The notes beneath the pieces were generated by a model that ran no database searches, had not been told where the DNA came from, and saw nothing but the letters and a program-made list of their open reading frames with translations. From Candidatus Omnitrophota bacterium (GTDB taxonomy: Bacteria; Omnitrophota; Gorgyraeia; Zapsychrales; Fredricksoniimonadaceae): a stretch of 51,082 nucleotides of DNA. Below are positions 36,905 to 46,210 of this stretch, piece after piece. A program made the position numbers and the translations under genes. Location of the stretch: contig JACQCF010000028.1 of assembly GCA_016201795.1 (NCBI GenBank), forward strand, positions 1 through 51,082, in the 5' to 3' direction. The stretch's first letter is position 1, and each line of letters begins with the position of its first letter.

Positions 36905-37356
36905 TGAAAATTTTTGTGGGCGCGGACCACCGCGGTTTTGAATTAAAGAAAAAAGTTATCGGGGCGCTTGAACATAAAGGCCACGAAGTCATCGACGTTG
37001 GCGCACATACTCAAGGGGAGGTTTGCGATTATCCGCAATTTTCTTACGAGGTCGCAACTCAAGTAGCTAAGAACCCTGACTCACGAGGGATTTTAGTGTG
37101 CATGAGCGGCATAGGCCATAGCATTGCTGCCAATAAGGTGCCGGGTGCTTACGCGGCGCTGTGTTACAACAAAGAAGCCGCTGCTTTATCGCGCCAGCAT
37201 AACAACGCGAATATTTTAGTGGTAGGTTCCAAATTCGTCCCTGAAGCAGAGCTTTTAGAGATCGTCAAGGTGTGGTTGTCATCTTCCTTTGAAGGGGAAC
37301 GTCACCTACGTCGTACAGAACAAATTAAGAAAATTGAGAGGGAGTTTTTAAAATGA
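36904..37356 (+). CDS. rpiB: Ribose-5-phosphate isomerase B
   Basis: [41 protein letters not shown]. Confidence 0.95.
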   Translation: MKIFVGADHRGFELKKKVIGALEHKGHEVIDVGAHTQGEVCDYPQFSYEVATQVAKNPDSRGILVCMSGIGHSIAANKVPGAYAALCYNKEAAALSRQHNNANILVVGSKFVPEAELLEIVKVWLSSSFEGERHLRRTEQIKKIEREFLK

Positions 37357-38588
37357 ATCATTTAAAGGATGTTGATCCGGATGTTTACCAGGCCATCGAA
37401 GGCGAGCTGAAGCGTCAGAAGAATAACCTGGAGCTGATTGCCTCCGAAAACATTGTTTCACGCGCTGTTCTGGAAGCAGCGGGAACGGTGTTGACCAATA
37501 AATATGCCGAAGGCTACCCGTCGGCCCGCTGGTACAATGGCTGTGAGTATGTGGACACTGTTGAATCCGCCGCTATCGAGCGTGCCAAGAAACTTTTCGG
37601 TGCTGAGCATGTTAATGTGCAGCCGCATTCAGGTTCGCAGGCTAACACCGCCGTGTATATGGCAGCTCTTAAACCCGGTGACACGCTGATGGGTATGGAT
37701 TTGGCCTGTGGCGGGCATTTGACACACGGACTTAAATTCAATATTTCAGGCCGTCTCTATAACATTGTTTCCTATAAGGTCGATCCCAAGACTGAGCGCA
37801 TTGATATGAATGAGGTCGAGCGAGTAGCGCTTGAACATAAACCAAAAATGATTATCGCTGGCTACTCAGCGTATTCACGGGTTTTGGACTTTAAACGTTT
37901 TAGAGAAATTTGTGATAAGGTCGGGGCCTATCTTTTCGTCGACATGGCGCATTTTGCGGGGCTGGTGGCGGCAGGCGTGCATCCTAACCCTGTGCCGTAT
38001 GCCGAGTTTGTGACCACCACCACCCATAAGACTTTACGCGGCCCCCGCGGCGGGATGATTCTTTGCCGCTCGGAGTTCGCCAAAAAAATCGACAGTGCTC
38101 TTTTTCCCGGCATTCAAGGCGGACCTTTGATGCACATCATCGCGGCCAAGGCCGTGGCTTTCAAAGAAGCGCTGGAGCCTTCTTTTAAAGTATATCAACA
38201 GCAGATTGTGGCTAATGCTAAAGCTTTGTCGGCGGCGCTGTCTGCCAAGGGATACCGTATTGTCTCCGGCGGCACCGACAATCATTTGTTCATGGTAGAT
38301 TTACGTTCGAAGAAAATCACGGGCAAAGAAATGGCCACCTTGCTGGACCATGTGCAAATTACCGTGAATAAAAATTTGATTCCTTTTGATACAGAACCAC
38401 CGACGATCACCAGTGGTATTCGCATCGGCACACCGGCGGTGACCAGTCGCGGCATGAAAGAAAAAGAAATGAACCGCATCGCGGATTTGATGGACCGCGC
38501 CGTGGCTCATCGTCAGGATACGAAAGCCCAGGAGGCCATCCGTAAAGAAGTGGAGAGACTGGCTCACGAGTTTCCTATATACGCATGA
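37353..38588 (+). CDS. glyA: Serine hydroxymethyltransferase
   Basis: [48 protein letters not shown]. Confidence 0.98.
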   Translation: MNHLKDVDPDVYQAIEGELKRQKNNLELIASENIVSRAVLEAAGTVLTNKYAEGYPSARWYNGCEYVDTVESAAIERAKKLFGAEHVNVQPHSGSQANTAVYMAALKPGDTLMGMDLACGGHLTHGLKFNISGRLYNIVSYKVDPKTERIDMNEVERVALEHKPKMIIAGYSAYSRVLDFKRFREICDKVGAYLFVDMAHFAGLVAAGVHPNPVPYAEFVTTTTHKTLRGPRGGMILCRSEFAKKIDSALFPGIQGGPLMHIIAAKAVAFKEALEPSFKVYQQQIVANAKALSAALSAKGYRIVSGGTDNHLFMVDLRSKKITGKEMATLLDHVQITVNKNLIPFDTEPPTITSGIRIGTPAVTSRGMKEKEMNRIADLMDRAVAHRQDTKAQEAIRKEVERLAHEFPIYA

Positions 38589-39067
38589 GATGTCCCAGTT
38601 GTCATTATAAAGATACCAATGTGGTGGACTCGCGCATGAACAGCGATGGCACCTCCATTCGCCGTCGCCGCAAATGTCCCAAATGCGAAGAGCGTTTTAC
38701 CACGTATGAGTACATTGAGCAAGTGCCTTTGATGGTGGTCAAACGCGACGGCCGTCGACAACCATTTGACCACTCGCGTATTTTAAATGGTATAATGAAG
38801 GCGTGTGAGAAGCGGCCGGTGAGCGTGGATCAGATCGAGTCCACGGTTGATGACATTGAGCGGATCATCCGCAAGAAATACGATCAGGAGATCGATTCCA
38901 AAGATATCGGCGAGATGATTATGGATCGTCTCTCCATGATGGATGAAGTCGCTTACGTGCGCTTTGCCTCTGTTTACCGGCAGTTTCGCGACGTTAATCA
39001 GTTTATGGCGGAATTACAAAATATTTTGGGCAAGAAGAAAATGAAAAAAATTAAGAAAGGTAAATAA
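38585..39067 (+). CDS. nrdR: Transcriptional repressor NrdR
   Basis: [42 protein letters not shown]. Confidence 0.98.
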   Translation: MRCPSCHYKDTNVVDSRMNSDGTSIRRRRKCPKCEERFTTYEYIEQVPLMVVKRDGRRQPFDHSRILNGIMKACEKRPVSVDQIESTVDDIERIIRKKYDQEIDSKDIGEMIMDRLSMMDEVAYVRFASVYRQFRDVNQFMAELQNILGKKKMKKIKKGK

Positions 39068-39076
39068 TTTTTAGAT

Positions 39077-39481
39077 ATGATTCAAGTCGAATTATCCCGT
39101 ATCATTATCGACGAGAAACGCCAAGACCAGGTGATTGTGCTTAAAGAAAAAGACGGCGAGCGCCAGATTCCGATCGTCATCGGTTTTATGGAAGCCTCCA
39201 GCATTAAAATCAAAGTCACCGGCATGGATGTACCGCGGCCCATGACCCATGATCTATTGGTTAATATCATCGAAACCTTAGGAGGCAGAATCGAGAGGGT
39301 TTTGATTGATAAACTCGTGCACAATACCTATTTTGCCAAAATCGAGATGAAAACCAAAGAGGGCGAACTTAAAATTGTCGACGCCCGCCCTTCCGACAGC
39401 ATCGCGATGGCGGTGCGTTTTAAAGCACCTATTTTCGTGGCCGAAGAAGTTTTCGATAAAACGGCCATGAACCCGCAATGA
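39077..39481 (+). CDS. Bifunctional nuclease (DUF151) family protein
   Basis: PIVIGFMEASSIKIKVTGMDVPRPMTHDLLVNIIETLG; DARPSDSIAMAVRFKAPIFV. Confidence 0.92.
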   Translation: MIQVELSRIIIDEKRQDQVIVLKEKDGERQIPIVIGFMEASSIKIKVTGMDVPRPMTHDLLVNIIETLGGRIERVLIDKLVHNTYFAKIEMKTKEGELKIVDARPSDSIAMAVRFKAPIFVAEEVFDKTAMNPQ

Positions 39482-40995
39482 ATTTTTTGTTAAGTTTCCC
39501 TCATTTAAAGAAGATTCAGGCTTTGAGTCATCGGCGAAAACTTTCCGTCTATTTGGTCGGTGGTTTCTTACGCGATCAACTTTTAAATCGCGCCGGCTAT
39601 GATTTTGATTTTGCCGTTTCTAAAGATGCCATTTCTCTGGCGCGGGCTTTGGGCCGCGCGATCAAAGGCGCCTTTGTGCTTTTACATGAAGAACATCCTT
39701 GCGGCCGCGTAGTCAAAAAAGAAAAGGGAGTGCTTTGGACTTTTGATTTTTCCAATTTTCGTGCCTCCACGATAGAAAAAGATTTGGGATTGAGGGATTT
39801 TACCATCAATACACTGTGCCTGAATCTCAGAGATATCAACCATACAACAAACTGGATACAAAAGCTTTTAGACTCTCCCCAAGCTGCCAAAGATTTAAAA
39901 CTTCAAACCGTACGTATGGTCGCCCCCAAAGCTTTTGTCGATGATCCTTTGCGCCTGATGCGCGCTTTCAGCCTTTTTGCGCAATTGGGTTTTAAGATCG
40001 AGGCTAAGACTTTTGGGCAAATTCAGAAAAATGTCAAGCTGATTCATAAGGTTTCGATCGAGCGCGTTCGGGAAGAGTGGTTTAAGATTTTATCGTCCCA
40101 GCGTACCTTTGAGACTTTGCTTTTGATGCAAAAGAGCTCTTTATTAGAGCAGGTGATTCCTCAAGTGACGGTCATGAAAGGTGTCCATCAGGGCGGTTAT
40201 CATCATTTGGATGTGTGGCGTCATAGCCTTGAGGTGGTGCGCCAGTTTGAGGAGTTAGTGAATGAAATCAAACTAGAATCACTTGGTGTCATTGCGAGTC
40301 CCGCCAACGGCGGGACGAAGCAATCTTTTAAAAGATCGCCACGTCCCCTTCAGGGACTCGCGATGACACATTTTATTCATGATTACTTGCAGGAAGAGAT
40401 TGCCGGTGGGCATAAGCGCTATGCGCTGCTCAAGTTTGCTTGCCTTTTGCATGATATCGGAAAGCCGGATACCAGGAAAAAAGAAGCCGACCGCATGACG
40501 TTTCACGGCCACGAACATGTGGGTAGCCGCCTTGTGCGTATCATTGCCAAGCAGATGAAGCTTTCCGTCAAAGAAAGACATTTTCTGGAGGATTTGACCA
40601 CCTGGCATTTGCGCCCGGGATATTTGTCGAATTTCAAAAAACCTTCCGAACGGATGATCTTTCGTTTCTTACGCGATACAAAAGAGGAAGCTTTAAGTGT
40701 TTTGCTTTTGTCTTTGGCGGACCAGCGCTCCACCCGTGGGGCGCTGACGACCAAGGCTAAACACCAACATCATCAAAAAATTTGTTGGCAGATGACGGAG
40801 CGGTTTATTCAACAGAAAAACCAAAAGCCCCTGGTGCGTTTGATGACCGGGCATGATTTGATAAAAAAATTGAAATTAAAACCCTCACCGCTGTTTACTA
40901 AGATTTTATGCGGTGTTCAAGAGGCGCAATCGCTTGGAAAAATTTCGACTAAAGAAGAAGCTTTAATTTTGGCCCGAAAAATAGCGAGAATTTAA
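39478..40995 (+). CDS. CCA/poly(A) polymerase family tRNA nucleotidyltransferase with HD domain
   Basis: VYLVGGFLRDQLLNRAGYDFDFAV; LRDFTINTL; DDPLRLMRAF; FACLLHDIGKP. Confidence 0.93.
   Translation: MNFLLSFPHLKKIQALSHRRKLSVYLVGGFLRDQLLNRAGYDFDFAVSKDAISLARALGRAIKGAFVLLHEEHPCGRVVKKEKGVLWTFDFSNFRASTIEKDLGLRDFTINTLCLNLRDINHTTNWIQKLLDSPQAAKDLKLQTVRMVAPKAFVDDPLRLMRAFSLFAQLGFKIEAKTFGQIQKNVKLIHKVSIERVREEWFKILSSQRTFETLLLMQKSSLLEQVIPQVTVMKGVHQGGYHHLDVWRHSLEVVRQFEELVNEIKLESLGVIASPANGGTKQSFKRSPRPLQGLAMTHFIHDYLQEEIAGGHKRYALLKFACLLHDIGKPDTRKKEADRMTFHGHEHVGSRLVRIIAKQMKLSVKERHFLEDLTTWHLRPGYLSNFKKPSERMIFRFLRDTKEEALSVLLLSLADQRSTRGALTTKAKHQHHQKICWQMTERFIQQKNQKPLVRLMTGHDLIKKLKLKPSPLFTKILCGVQEAQSLGKISTKEEALILARKIARI
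40286..40369. repeat. 84-bp palindromic element inside the CCA nucleotidyltransferase ORF
   Basis: tgtcattgcgagtccc ... gggactcgcgatgaca (1 mismatch); inner hairpins gtcccgcc-aac-ggcgggac and atcttttaaaagat. Confidence 0.93.
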
Positions 40996-41008
40996 CGGGG
41001 TTTTTTTG

Positions 41009-41641
41009 ATGCGATTATACAAGCTTAACGATGTGGTTTTAAATATTAAAGGCCATGCGACGACGCTGCTCAACGGTCTTTCCTCCAATGGGCTGGATCA
41101 ACCTTTGAACGCGTTTCTCAATCAGCATGGCCGCATTGTCGCCACGTTCCGTCAGCAAAAAATCAGCGATGATGCCTTTTTCATCGTTGTGCCTTCCATC
41201 GCTACTGAGAATTTATTAAGACACCTGGATCGTTATGCCAAACTCAACCGCACTCAAATTCAGACGACACCACTGAAAGCTTATATCGATGTGGATACCG
41301 GCGGTTTATGGTTGAAAGCCCAGGATGTTTCTTCGCAGGTCTCCGATGAGGAATTCACCTTATTTCGGCTTCAAAAGAATATCCCGCTGCTGGGGGTAGA
41401 TTATCAGGCGGAGGAATTTATTTTAAACGTTAGTGAAGATGCGTATGTTTCCTACACCAAGGGCTGTTTTTTAGGCCAGGAGCCGGTATCCAAGGTACAC
41501 AGCCGCTCCAAGCCGACCCGGAAGCTCATCGTTAAATATGAAGACGAATGTACCGACGAAGAAAAAGCCAGCATGACCTCTAAAATCTTGGACCCTCAAA
41601 CCAGACGGATGAAGGGGTTTGTGTTTGTAGGTAATAAATGA
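41009..41641 (+). CDS. YgfZ/GcvT-like folate-binding protein
   Basis: Signature YTKGCFLGQEPVSKVHSRSKP. Confidence 0.82.
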   Translation: MRLYKLNDVVLNIKGHATTLLNGLSSNGLDQPLNAFLNQHGRIVATFRQQKISDDAFFIVVPSIATENLLRHLDRYAKLNRTQIQTTPLKAYIDVDTGGLWLKAQDVSSQVSDEEFTLFRLQKNIPLLGVDYQAEEFILNVSEDAYVSYTKGCFLGQEPVSKVHSRSKPTRKLIVKYEDECTDEEKASMTSKILDPQTRRMKGFVFVGNK

Positions 41642-41680
41642 AAATGTAGCACGTTTAGAATTAAGTACTACGAAAATATA

Positions 41681-41721
41681 TTGACATACTTTATAATGTA
41701 TGTTATTCTTTTGATCAAAAG
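41681..41721 (+). promoter_or_regulatory. Promoter with overlapping inverted repeats upstream of the AbrB-VapC operon
   Basis: TTGACA-17-TATTCT; acatac...gtatgt inside the spacer; cttttgatcaaaag perfect palindrome downstream. Confidence 0.65.
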
Positions 41722-41733
41722 GGAGGACAGGAT

Positions 41734-41985
41734 ATGACGACAACAACCGTAACGGCCAAAGGCCAGGTAGTTATTCCTTCAAGGATTCGCAGGCATTTGA
41801 ATATTAAGAGAGGAACGCGGCTTTGCGTTGTTGAGAAAAACAATAGCATTCTCTTGCAGCCGTTGACGGAGGAGTATTTTGAGAAAGCGGCAGGCGTCTT
41901 AAAAGGAAAAACCAGTCTACGGGTTCTTTTGGAAGAGCGCAGGAGGGAACAAGAGATAGAGGATAGGAAATGGCGAAAATCTTAG
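41734..41985 (+). CDS. AbrB/SpoVT-family antitoxin
   Basis: TTVTAKGQVVIPSRIRRHLNIKRGTRLCV. Confidence 0.93.
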   Translation: MTTTTVTAKGQVVIPSRIRRHLNIKRGTRLCVVEKNNSILLQPLTEEYFEKAAGVLKGKTSLRVLLEERRREQEIEDRKWRKS

Positions 41986-42365
41986 ATACTTCGGCCTTAT
42001 GGGCTTATTTTTCCAAAGAACCTGGTTATGAAAAAGTACGTGATCTTTTTATCAAAGCTGCCAGTGGACAAGCTTTGTTGATGACAACAGTACATTGGGG
42101 GGAGATGTATTATTTATTAGTTCGGGATCATGGTGATCAAGAAGCCGGGGCGATTTGTGCCATGATTGATACATTTCCTTTGGAGATCATACCAGTTGAT
42201 AGAGAACTAGCCCGGCAGGCCGCTTTATATAAAATACAAAAGAAATTACCTTTTGTCGATTCCTTTGCCGCTGCCTTGGCCAAATTACGTAAAGGCGAGC
42301 TCGTGACAGCGGATAAAGATTTCAAAGCGGTAGATGGTGATATCAAAATTATATGGGCGGTATAG
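41970..42365 (+). CDS. vapC: PIN-domain toxin (VapC family)
   Basis: KILDTSALWAYFSKEPGYEKV; LPFVDSFAAALAKLRKGELVTADKDFKAV; overlaps the antitoxin. Confidence 0.92.
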   Translation: MAKILDTSALWAYFSKEPGYEKVRDLFIKAASGQALLMTTVHWGEMYYLLVRDHGDQEAGAICAMIDTFPLEIIPVDRELARQAALYKIQKKLPFVDSFAAALAKLRKGELVTADKDFKAVDGDIKIIWAV

Positions 42366-42492
42366 ATATATTGGGATTTTATTCAAAAACCTTATACGAT
42401 CATGACCTTAGCTCAAATTTTGAGAAAAGGGATTGATCATTGATGCTCGAATCGTTAAAGTTGCTTCTTCATAGGTTCGGTATACAAGGAAA

Positions 42493-43146
42493 GTGCAGCT
42501 CAAAATAAATATGATGTTTGATCCGAAAACCCATTGGGAAAACATTTACAAGACCAAATCTTCAAAAGATGTGAGCTGGTATACTCCTCATTTAGAGGAG
42601 TCCTTTCGGATGATCCGGGATCTTGGCCTTTCGAAAGACGCGGAGATTATCGATGTGGGTGGAGGGGCTTCAACTTTGCCCGACGATCTTCTGACGGAAG
42701 GTTATAAAAATATTACAGTCCTTGATATTTCATCTGAAGCCATCAAGGTTTCCAAAGACCGCTTGGGGAATAAAGCGAACTTAATCCACTGGTTAGAAGC
42801 TGACGCTACTATTGTTTCTCTTGAGCCCAACCATTACGATCTTTGGCACGACCGTGCAGTGTTTCATTTCCTAACGAAACCCGAAGACAGGCAAAAATAC
42901 GTTAATAATCTAGGCAAGGCTCTTAAGCCTGGCGGTTATGCTCTGATAGCGACCTTCGGACCGAATGGCCCCTTAAAATGCAGTGGTCTTGGGATCGTTC
43001 GTTATTCGGCCGAGAACCTAAGGCAGGGATTAGGAGAGACGTTTGAATTAGAAAAACACTTTACTGAAATCCACAAGACGCCTTTTGACACGACCCAGGA
43101 ATTCCTCTATTGCCTTTTTAGGAAAGTTGATGCCTTCAAGAACTAA
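42493..43146 (+). CDS. Class I SAM-dependent methyltransferase
   Basis: HWENIYKTKSSKDVSWY; AEIIDVGGGASTLPDDLL; YDLWHDRAVFHFL. Confidence 0.9.
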   Translation: MQLKINMMFDPKTHWENIYKTKSSKDVSWYTPHLEESFRMIRDLGLSKDAEIIDVGGGASTLPDDLLTEGYKNITVLDISSEAIKVSKDRLGNKANLIHWLEADATIVSLEPNHYDLWHDRAVFHFLTKPEDRQKYVNNLGKALKPGGYALIATFGPNGPLKCSGLGIVRYSAENLRQGLGETFELEKHFTEIHKTPFDTTQEFLYCLFRKVDAFKN

Positions 43147-43288
43147 GATGTCTAGGTAGATACCTTGATCCCACCTCTATTTTAAACCACCTGCAAAGAG
43201 AGTCCCGGAGCATTTTCTCTGTCCAGTGAAAATCATTTTCTAATTTTTCCCTGTGTGTTACAATACCGCCTTATTAGTCATAAGGTAA

Positions 43289-43318
43289 TCCCTCTCCCGC
43301 CGTTGGCGGGATCGGGAT
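43289..43318. repeat. TCCCGCC-NNN-GGCGGGATCGGGA palindrome, intergenic
   Basis: atccctctcccgccgttggcgggatcgggat. Confidence 0.8.
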
Positions 43319-43330
43319 CAATTCGTACTT

Positions 43331-43361
43331 ATAAGTTACATCACTTCGTTCTGTAACTTAT
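43331..43361. repeat. Hairpin directly upstream of the Cys/Met enzyme RBS
   Basis: ataagttaca-tcacttcgttc-tgtaacttat, extended by gtac/gtac. Confidence 0.75.
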
Positions 43362-43381
43362 GTACTCATTGAGGAGCATAT

Positions 43382-44518
43382 ATGGACATTCGTACCAAAA
43401 GCGTTCACACCGGTGTCAACATCGACAAAACATTTAATTCCGTCATCACCCCGATTTATCCGACCTCAACTTTTTTCTTCGACGAGATCGGTAAACATAA
43501 GGGCTATGATTATACCCGCAGCGGCAACCCGACGCGCACGGCCCTGGAGGCCAATATCGCGGCTTTAGAAGGAGGGGTTAATTGTTCGGCCACCGCCACC
43601 GGTATGGCTGCGATCACCACCGTCCTATTTTTTCTTAAACCTGGCGATCATATCATCACCGGCGATGATATTTACGGCGGCACGTACCGTCTTTTCAACG
43701 CCGTCCTCAAACCGATGGGCTATAAGTTTTCTTTCATTAACATGAGGGATTTAAACAAGGTCAAAGCCGAGGTTACCAAAGACACCAAAATGATTTGGAT
43801 TGAAACGCCCTCCAACCCGCTTTTAAATATCATCGACCTGCAAGCGGCCATTGACATTGCCCAAAAAGCCAAGGCTTTGTCGGTCGTGGACAATACTTTC
43901 TTATCGCCGTATTTTCAGAGGCCTTTGGAATTCGGCGCGGATATCGTGGTGCATTCCACCACCAAATATCTCAATGGCCACAGCGATGTCGTCGGCGGAG
44001 CTATTGTTTATGCCAACACAGAATTACAGGAACGCGGCCGTTATCTGGTCAATGCCTTAGGCGTTTCCCAGTCGCCGTATGACGCGTGGCTGGTTTTGCG
44101 GGGGATCAAAACCTTGGGGCCTCGCATGGAGGCGCATCAGGCCAATGCCGTCAAGATCGCCCATTTTCTCGAGGGGCACAAAAATGTGAAAAAAGTTTAT
44201 TATCCCGGCCTTAAGAGCCATCCGCAGCCGGATCTGATCCAGAAACAAATGAAGGGGTTTGGCGCCATGCTTGCGTTTGAACTCAATACCGTCCAAGTGC
44301 CCTTGAATCAATTTTTTAAGAAACTCAAATACTTCGCGTTAGCGGAATCTCTGGGTGGGGTGGAGTCTTTGATTGAGACGCCCTGGTTTATGAGCCATGC
44401 CTCCATGGGGCCGGCGCTCAAAGCCTCCGGCATCACCCAAGAAACCGTGCGCGTTTCCGTCGGTATTGAAGGCGCGGATGATTTGATAGCAGATTTGGAC
44501 CAAGCTTTAAAAGGTTAA
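43382..44518 (+). CDS. Cystathionine gamma-synthase/lyase family PLP enzyme
   Basis: YDYTRSGNPTRTALEANIAALEGG; STTKYLNGHSDVVGGAIV; LGGVESLIETP. Confidence 0.94.
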   Translation: MDIRTKSVHTGVNIDKTFNSVITPIYPTSTFFFDEIGKHKGYDYTRSGNPTRTALEANIAALEGGVNCSATATGMAAITTVLFFLKPGDHIITGDDIYGGTYRLFNAVLKPMGYKFSFINMRDLNKVKAEVTKDTKMIWIETPSNPLLNIIDLQAAIDIAQKAKALSVVDNTFLSPYFQRPLEFGADIVVHSTTKYLNGHSDVVGGAIVYANTELQERGRYLVNALGVSQSPYDAWLVLRGIKTLGPRMEAHQANAVKIAHFLEGHKNVKKVYYPGLKSHPQPDLIQKQMKGFGAMLAFELNTVQVPLNQFFKKLKYFALAESLGGVESLIETPWFMSHASMGPALKASGITQETVRVSVGIEGADDLIADLDQALKG

Positions 44519-44519
44519 G

Positions 44520-45293
44520 ATGAGAACATTGAAAAGGATTGCTTCGTCGCTATTCATGTTAAACATCAGTGGGCTCCTCGCAATGACACTAGCCCACGCC
44601 TCCATGCCGGACATCGAAGCCGCGATCATGGACAAAAACTATGAGCAAGCAAGAACTCTTTCCTCAAACGTTTTAAAATCCACGGCTGACCCAAAAGAAC
44701 GCATTCAAGCCCAGTATTATCTGGGTTTGAGTCAATTGCGCTTAGGGCAATATGCCGAAGGCCGAAGCGCTTTTCAAATTGTCATGTCAGCGACGGGTCC
44801 TGGCGACCTCTACGATAGAGCTGCTTTAGGGATGATGGAGGGGCTTTATATGCCGGGTTTTTATAAAGACGCGCTCAAAGCAGGCGAACGCCTTTTGCGT
44901 AAAAGCCCTCACTCTTCCTTGTTAAGCTTAATTTATCTAAAGCTCGCCCGCACGCATCTGAAACTGACACACTGGAGTTTGGCCAGAGAATATCTGCAGA
45001 AAATTATCAATGAATTCCCCCGGAGCCTGGAAGCGCCTATTGCCCAGAACCTCATGGAGGAAAAGGAATATTTTACGGTGCAGGTCGGGTCTTTTTTGGA
45101 TCAAGATAGAGCCGAGCGGTTGATGCAGCAGTTAAAATCCGGAGGCCAATACGCTTATATTGTGGAAACCACGACGAGTGACGGCAAAAAGTTTTATCGC
45201 GTGCGCGTCGGGCAAATGGCTTCGCTCTTAGACGTCCAGACACTTGAGGCGCAATTGTCCCATCAGGGCTATCCCACTCTTATCTATCCGTGA
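44520..45293 (+). CDS. Secreted TPR/SPOR-domain protein
   Basis: TPR-like helices; C-terminal YFTVQVGSFLDQDRAERLMQQLKSGGQYAYIVE...YRVRVGQ. Confidence 0.87.
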   Translation: MRTLKRIASSLFMLNISGLLAMTLAHASMPDIEAAIMDKNYEQARTLSSNVLKSTADPKERIQAQYYLGLSQLRLGQYAEGRSAFQIVMSATGPGDLYDRAALGMMEGLYMPGFYKDALKAGERLLRKSPHSSLLSLIYLKLARTHLKLTHWSLAREYLQKIINEFPRSLEAPIAQNLMEEKEYFTVQVGSFLDQDRAERLMQQLKSGGQYAYIVETTTSDGKKFYRVRVGQMASLLDVQTLEAQLSHQGYPTLIYP

Positions 45294-46210
45294 CGCATCC
45301 ACCCCTTGTTTTTATAGTCGGTCCCACCGCCGTCGGAAAAAGCGAGGTTGGGATTTTACTAGCTAAACAAATAGGCGGCGAGATCATCTCTGGCGATGCC
45401 ATGCAGGTGTATCGCGAGATTAATATCGCCAGCGCCAAGCCAACCCGCGACGATTTAACAAAAGTCAAACATCATTGCCTGAATCTGGTTTCCGTGACCG
45501 AAGATTTCAACGTGGCGCGGTTTCGCCGGGAAGCCCTTAAAGCCATCGAGGATATTTTGAGCCGGGGCCGACGGCCGGTCATTGTCGGCGGCAGCGGCAT
45601 GTATGTATCCGTGTTGATCGACGGTATTTTCGAGGGCTCGGCTGGCGATGAACATCTGCGAGAGCAACTGGAAGAAGAAATTAAGATTCAAGGGACGCCA
45701 GCATTGCATGAGCGTCTCAAAAGTCTGGATACAAAAGCCGCGGCGAAAATCCATGCTCATGATGCCAAGCGCATTGTACGGGCTCTGGAAGTTGTTTTAT
45801 CCACCAAAAGTCCGATTTCTAAGCTTCAATCCCAGCGTCAGGGCCTGTGGGGTCAATATCCGATTAGGATTTTCGGTTTAAATCGGCCCCGCGTAGAGCT
45901 TTATCGTCGCCTGGAGGCACGCATTGATAAAATGTTTGAACAAGGCTTGGTCAAGGAAATTCAAAAGCTTTCAACGCTGTCTTTAAGCCCGACGGCCCAA
46001 ACGCTCATCGGCATCCCGCAGGTGCAGGGCTATTTGCAAGGGGAATATGATTTGGAGCGCGCGAAATATTTGATGAAGCTCAATACCCGTCATTATGTCA
46101 AAAGGCAGTTGACCTGGTTTCGACGGGAAAAACGATTGGAATGGATTAATGTTGACAATGAATCTGCCCAAGATATTGTAGAGGATATCATCAAAAAAAT
46201 ATCCGCATGA
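45290..46210 (+). CDS. miaA: tRNA dimethylallyltransferase
   Basis: FIVGPTAVGKSEVGILLAKQIGGEIISGDAMQVY; NTRHYVKRQLTWFRR. Confidence 0.97.
   Translation: MTHPPLVFIVGPTAVGKSEVGILLAKQIGGEIISGDAMQVYREINIASAKPTRDDLTKVKHHCLNLVSVTEDFNVARFRREALKAIEDILSRGRRPVIVGGSGMYVSVLIDGIFEGSAGDEHLREQLEEEIKIQGTPALHERLKSLDTKAAAKIHAHDAKRIVRALEVVLSTKSPISKLQSQRQGLWGQYPIRIFGLNRPRVELYRRLEARIDKMFEQGLVKEIQKLSTLSLSPTAQTLIGIPQVQGYLQGEYDLERAKYLMKLNTRHYVKRQLTWFRREKRLEWINVDNESAQDIVEDIIKKISA

Noticed and set aside
43147-43380. SAM riboswitch upstream of the Cys/Met enzyme
   Set aside because: Two repeat-like hairpins are present, but I could not recognise the conserved S-box core; a covariance search is needed.
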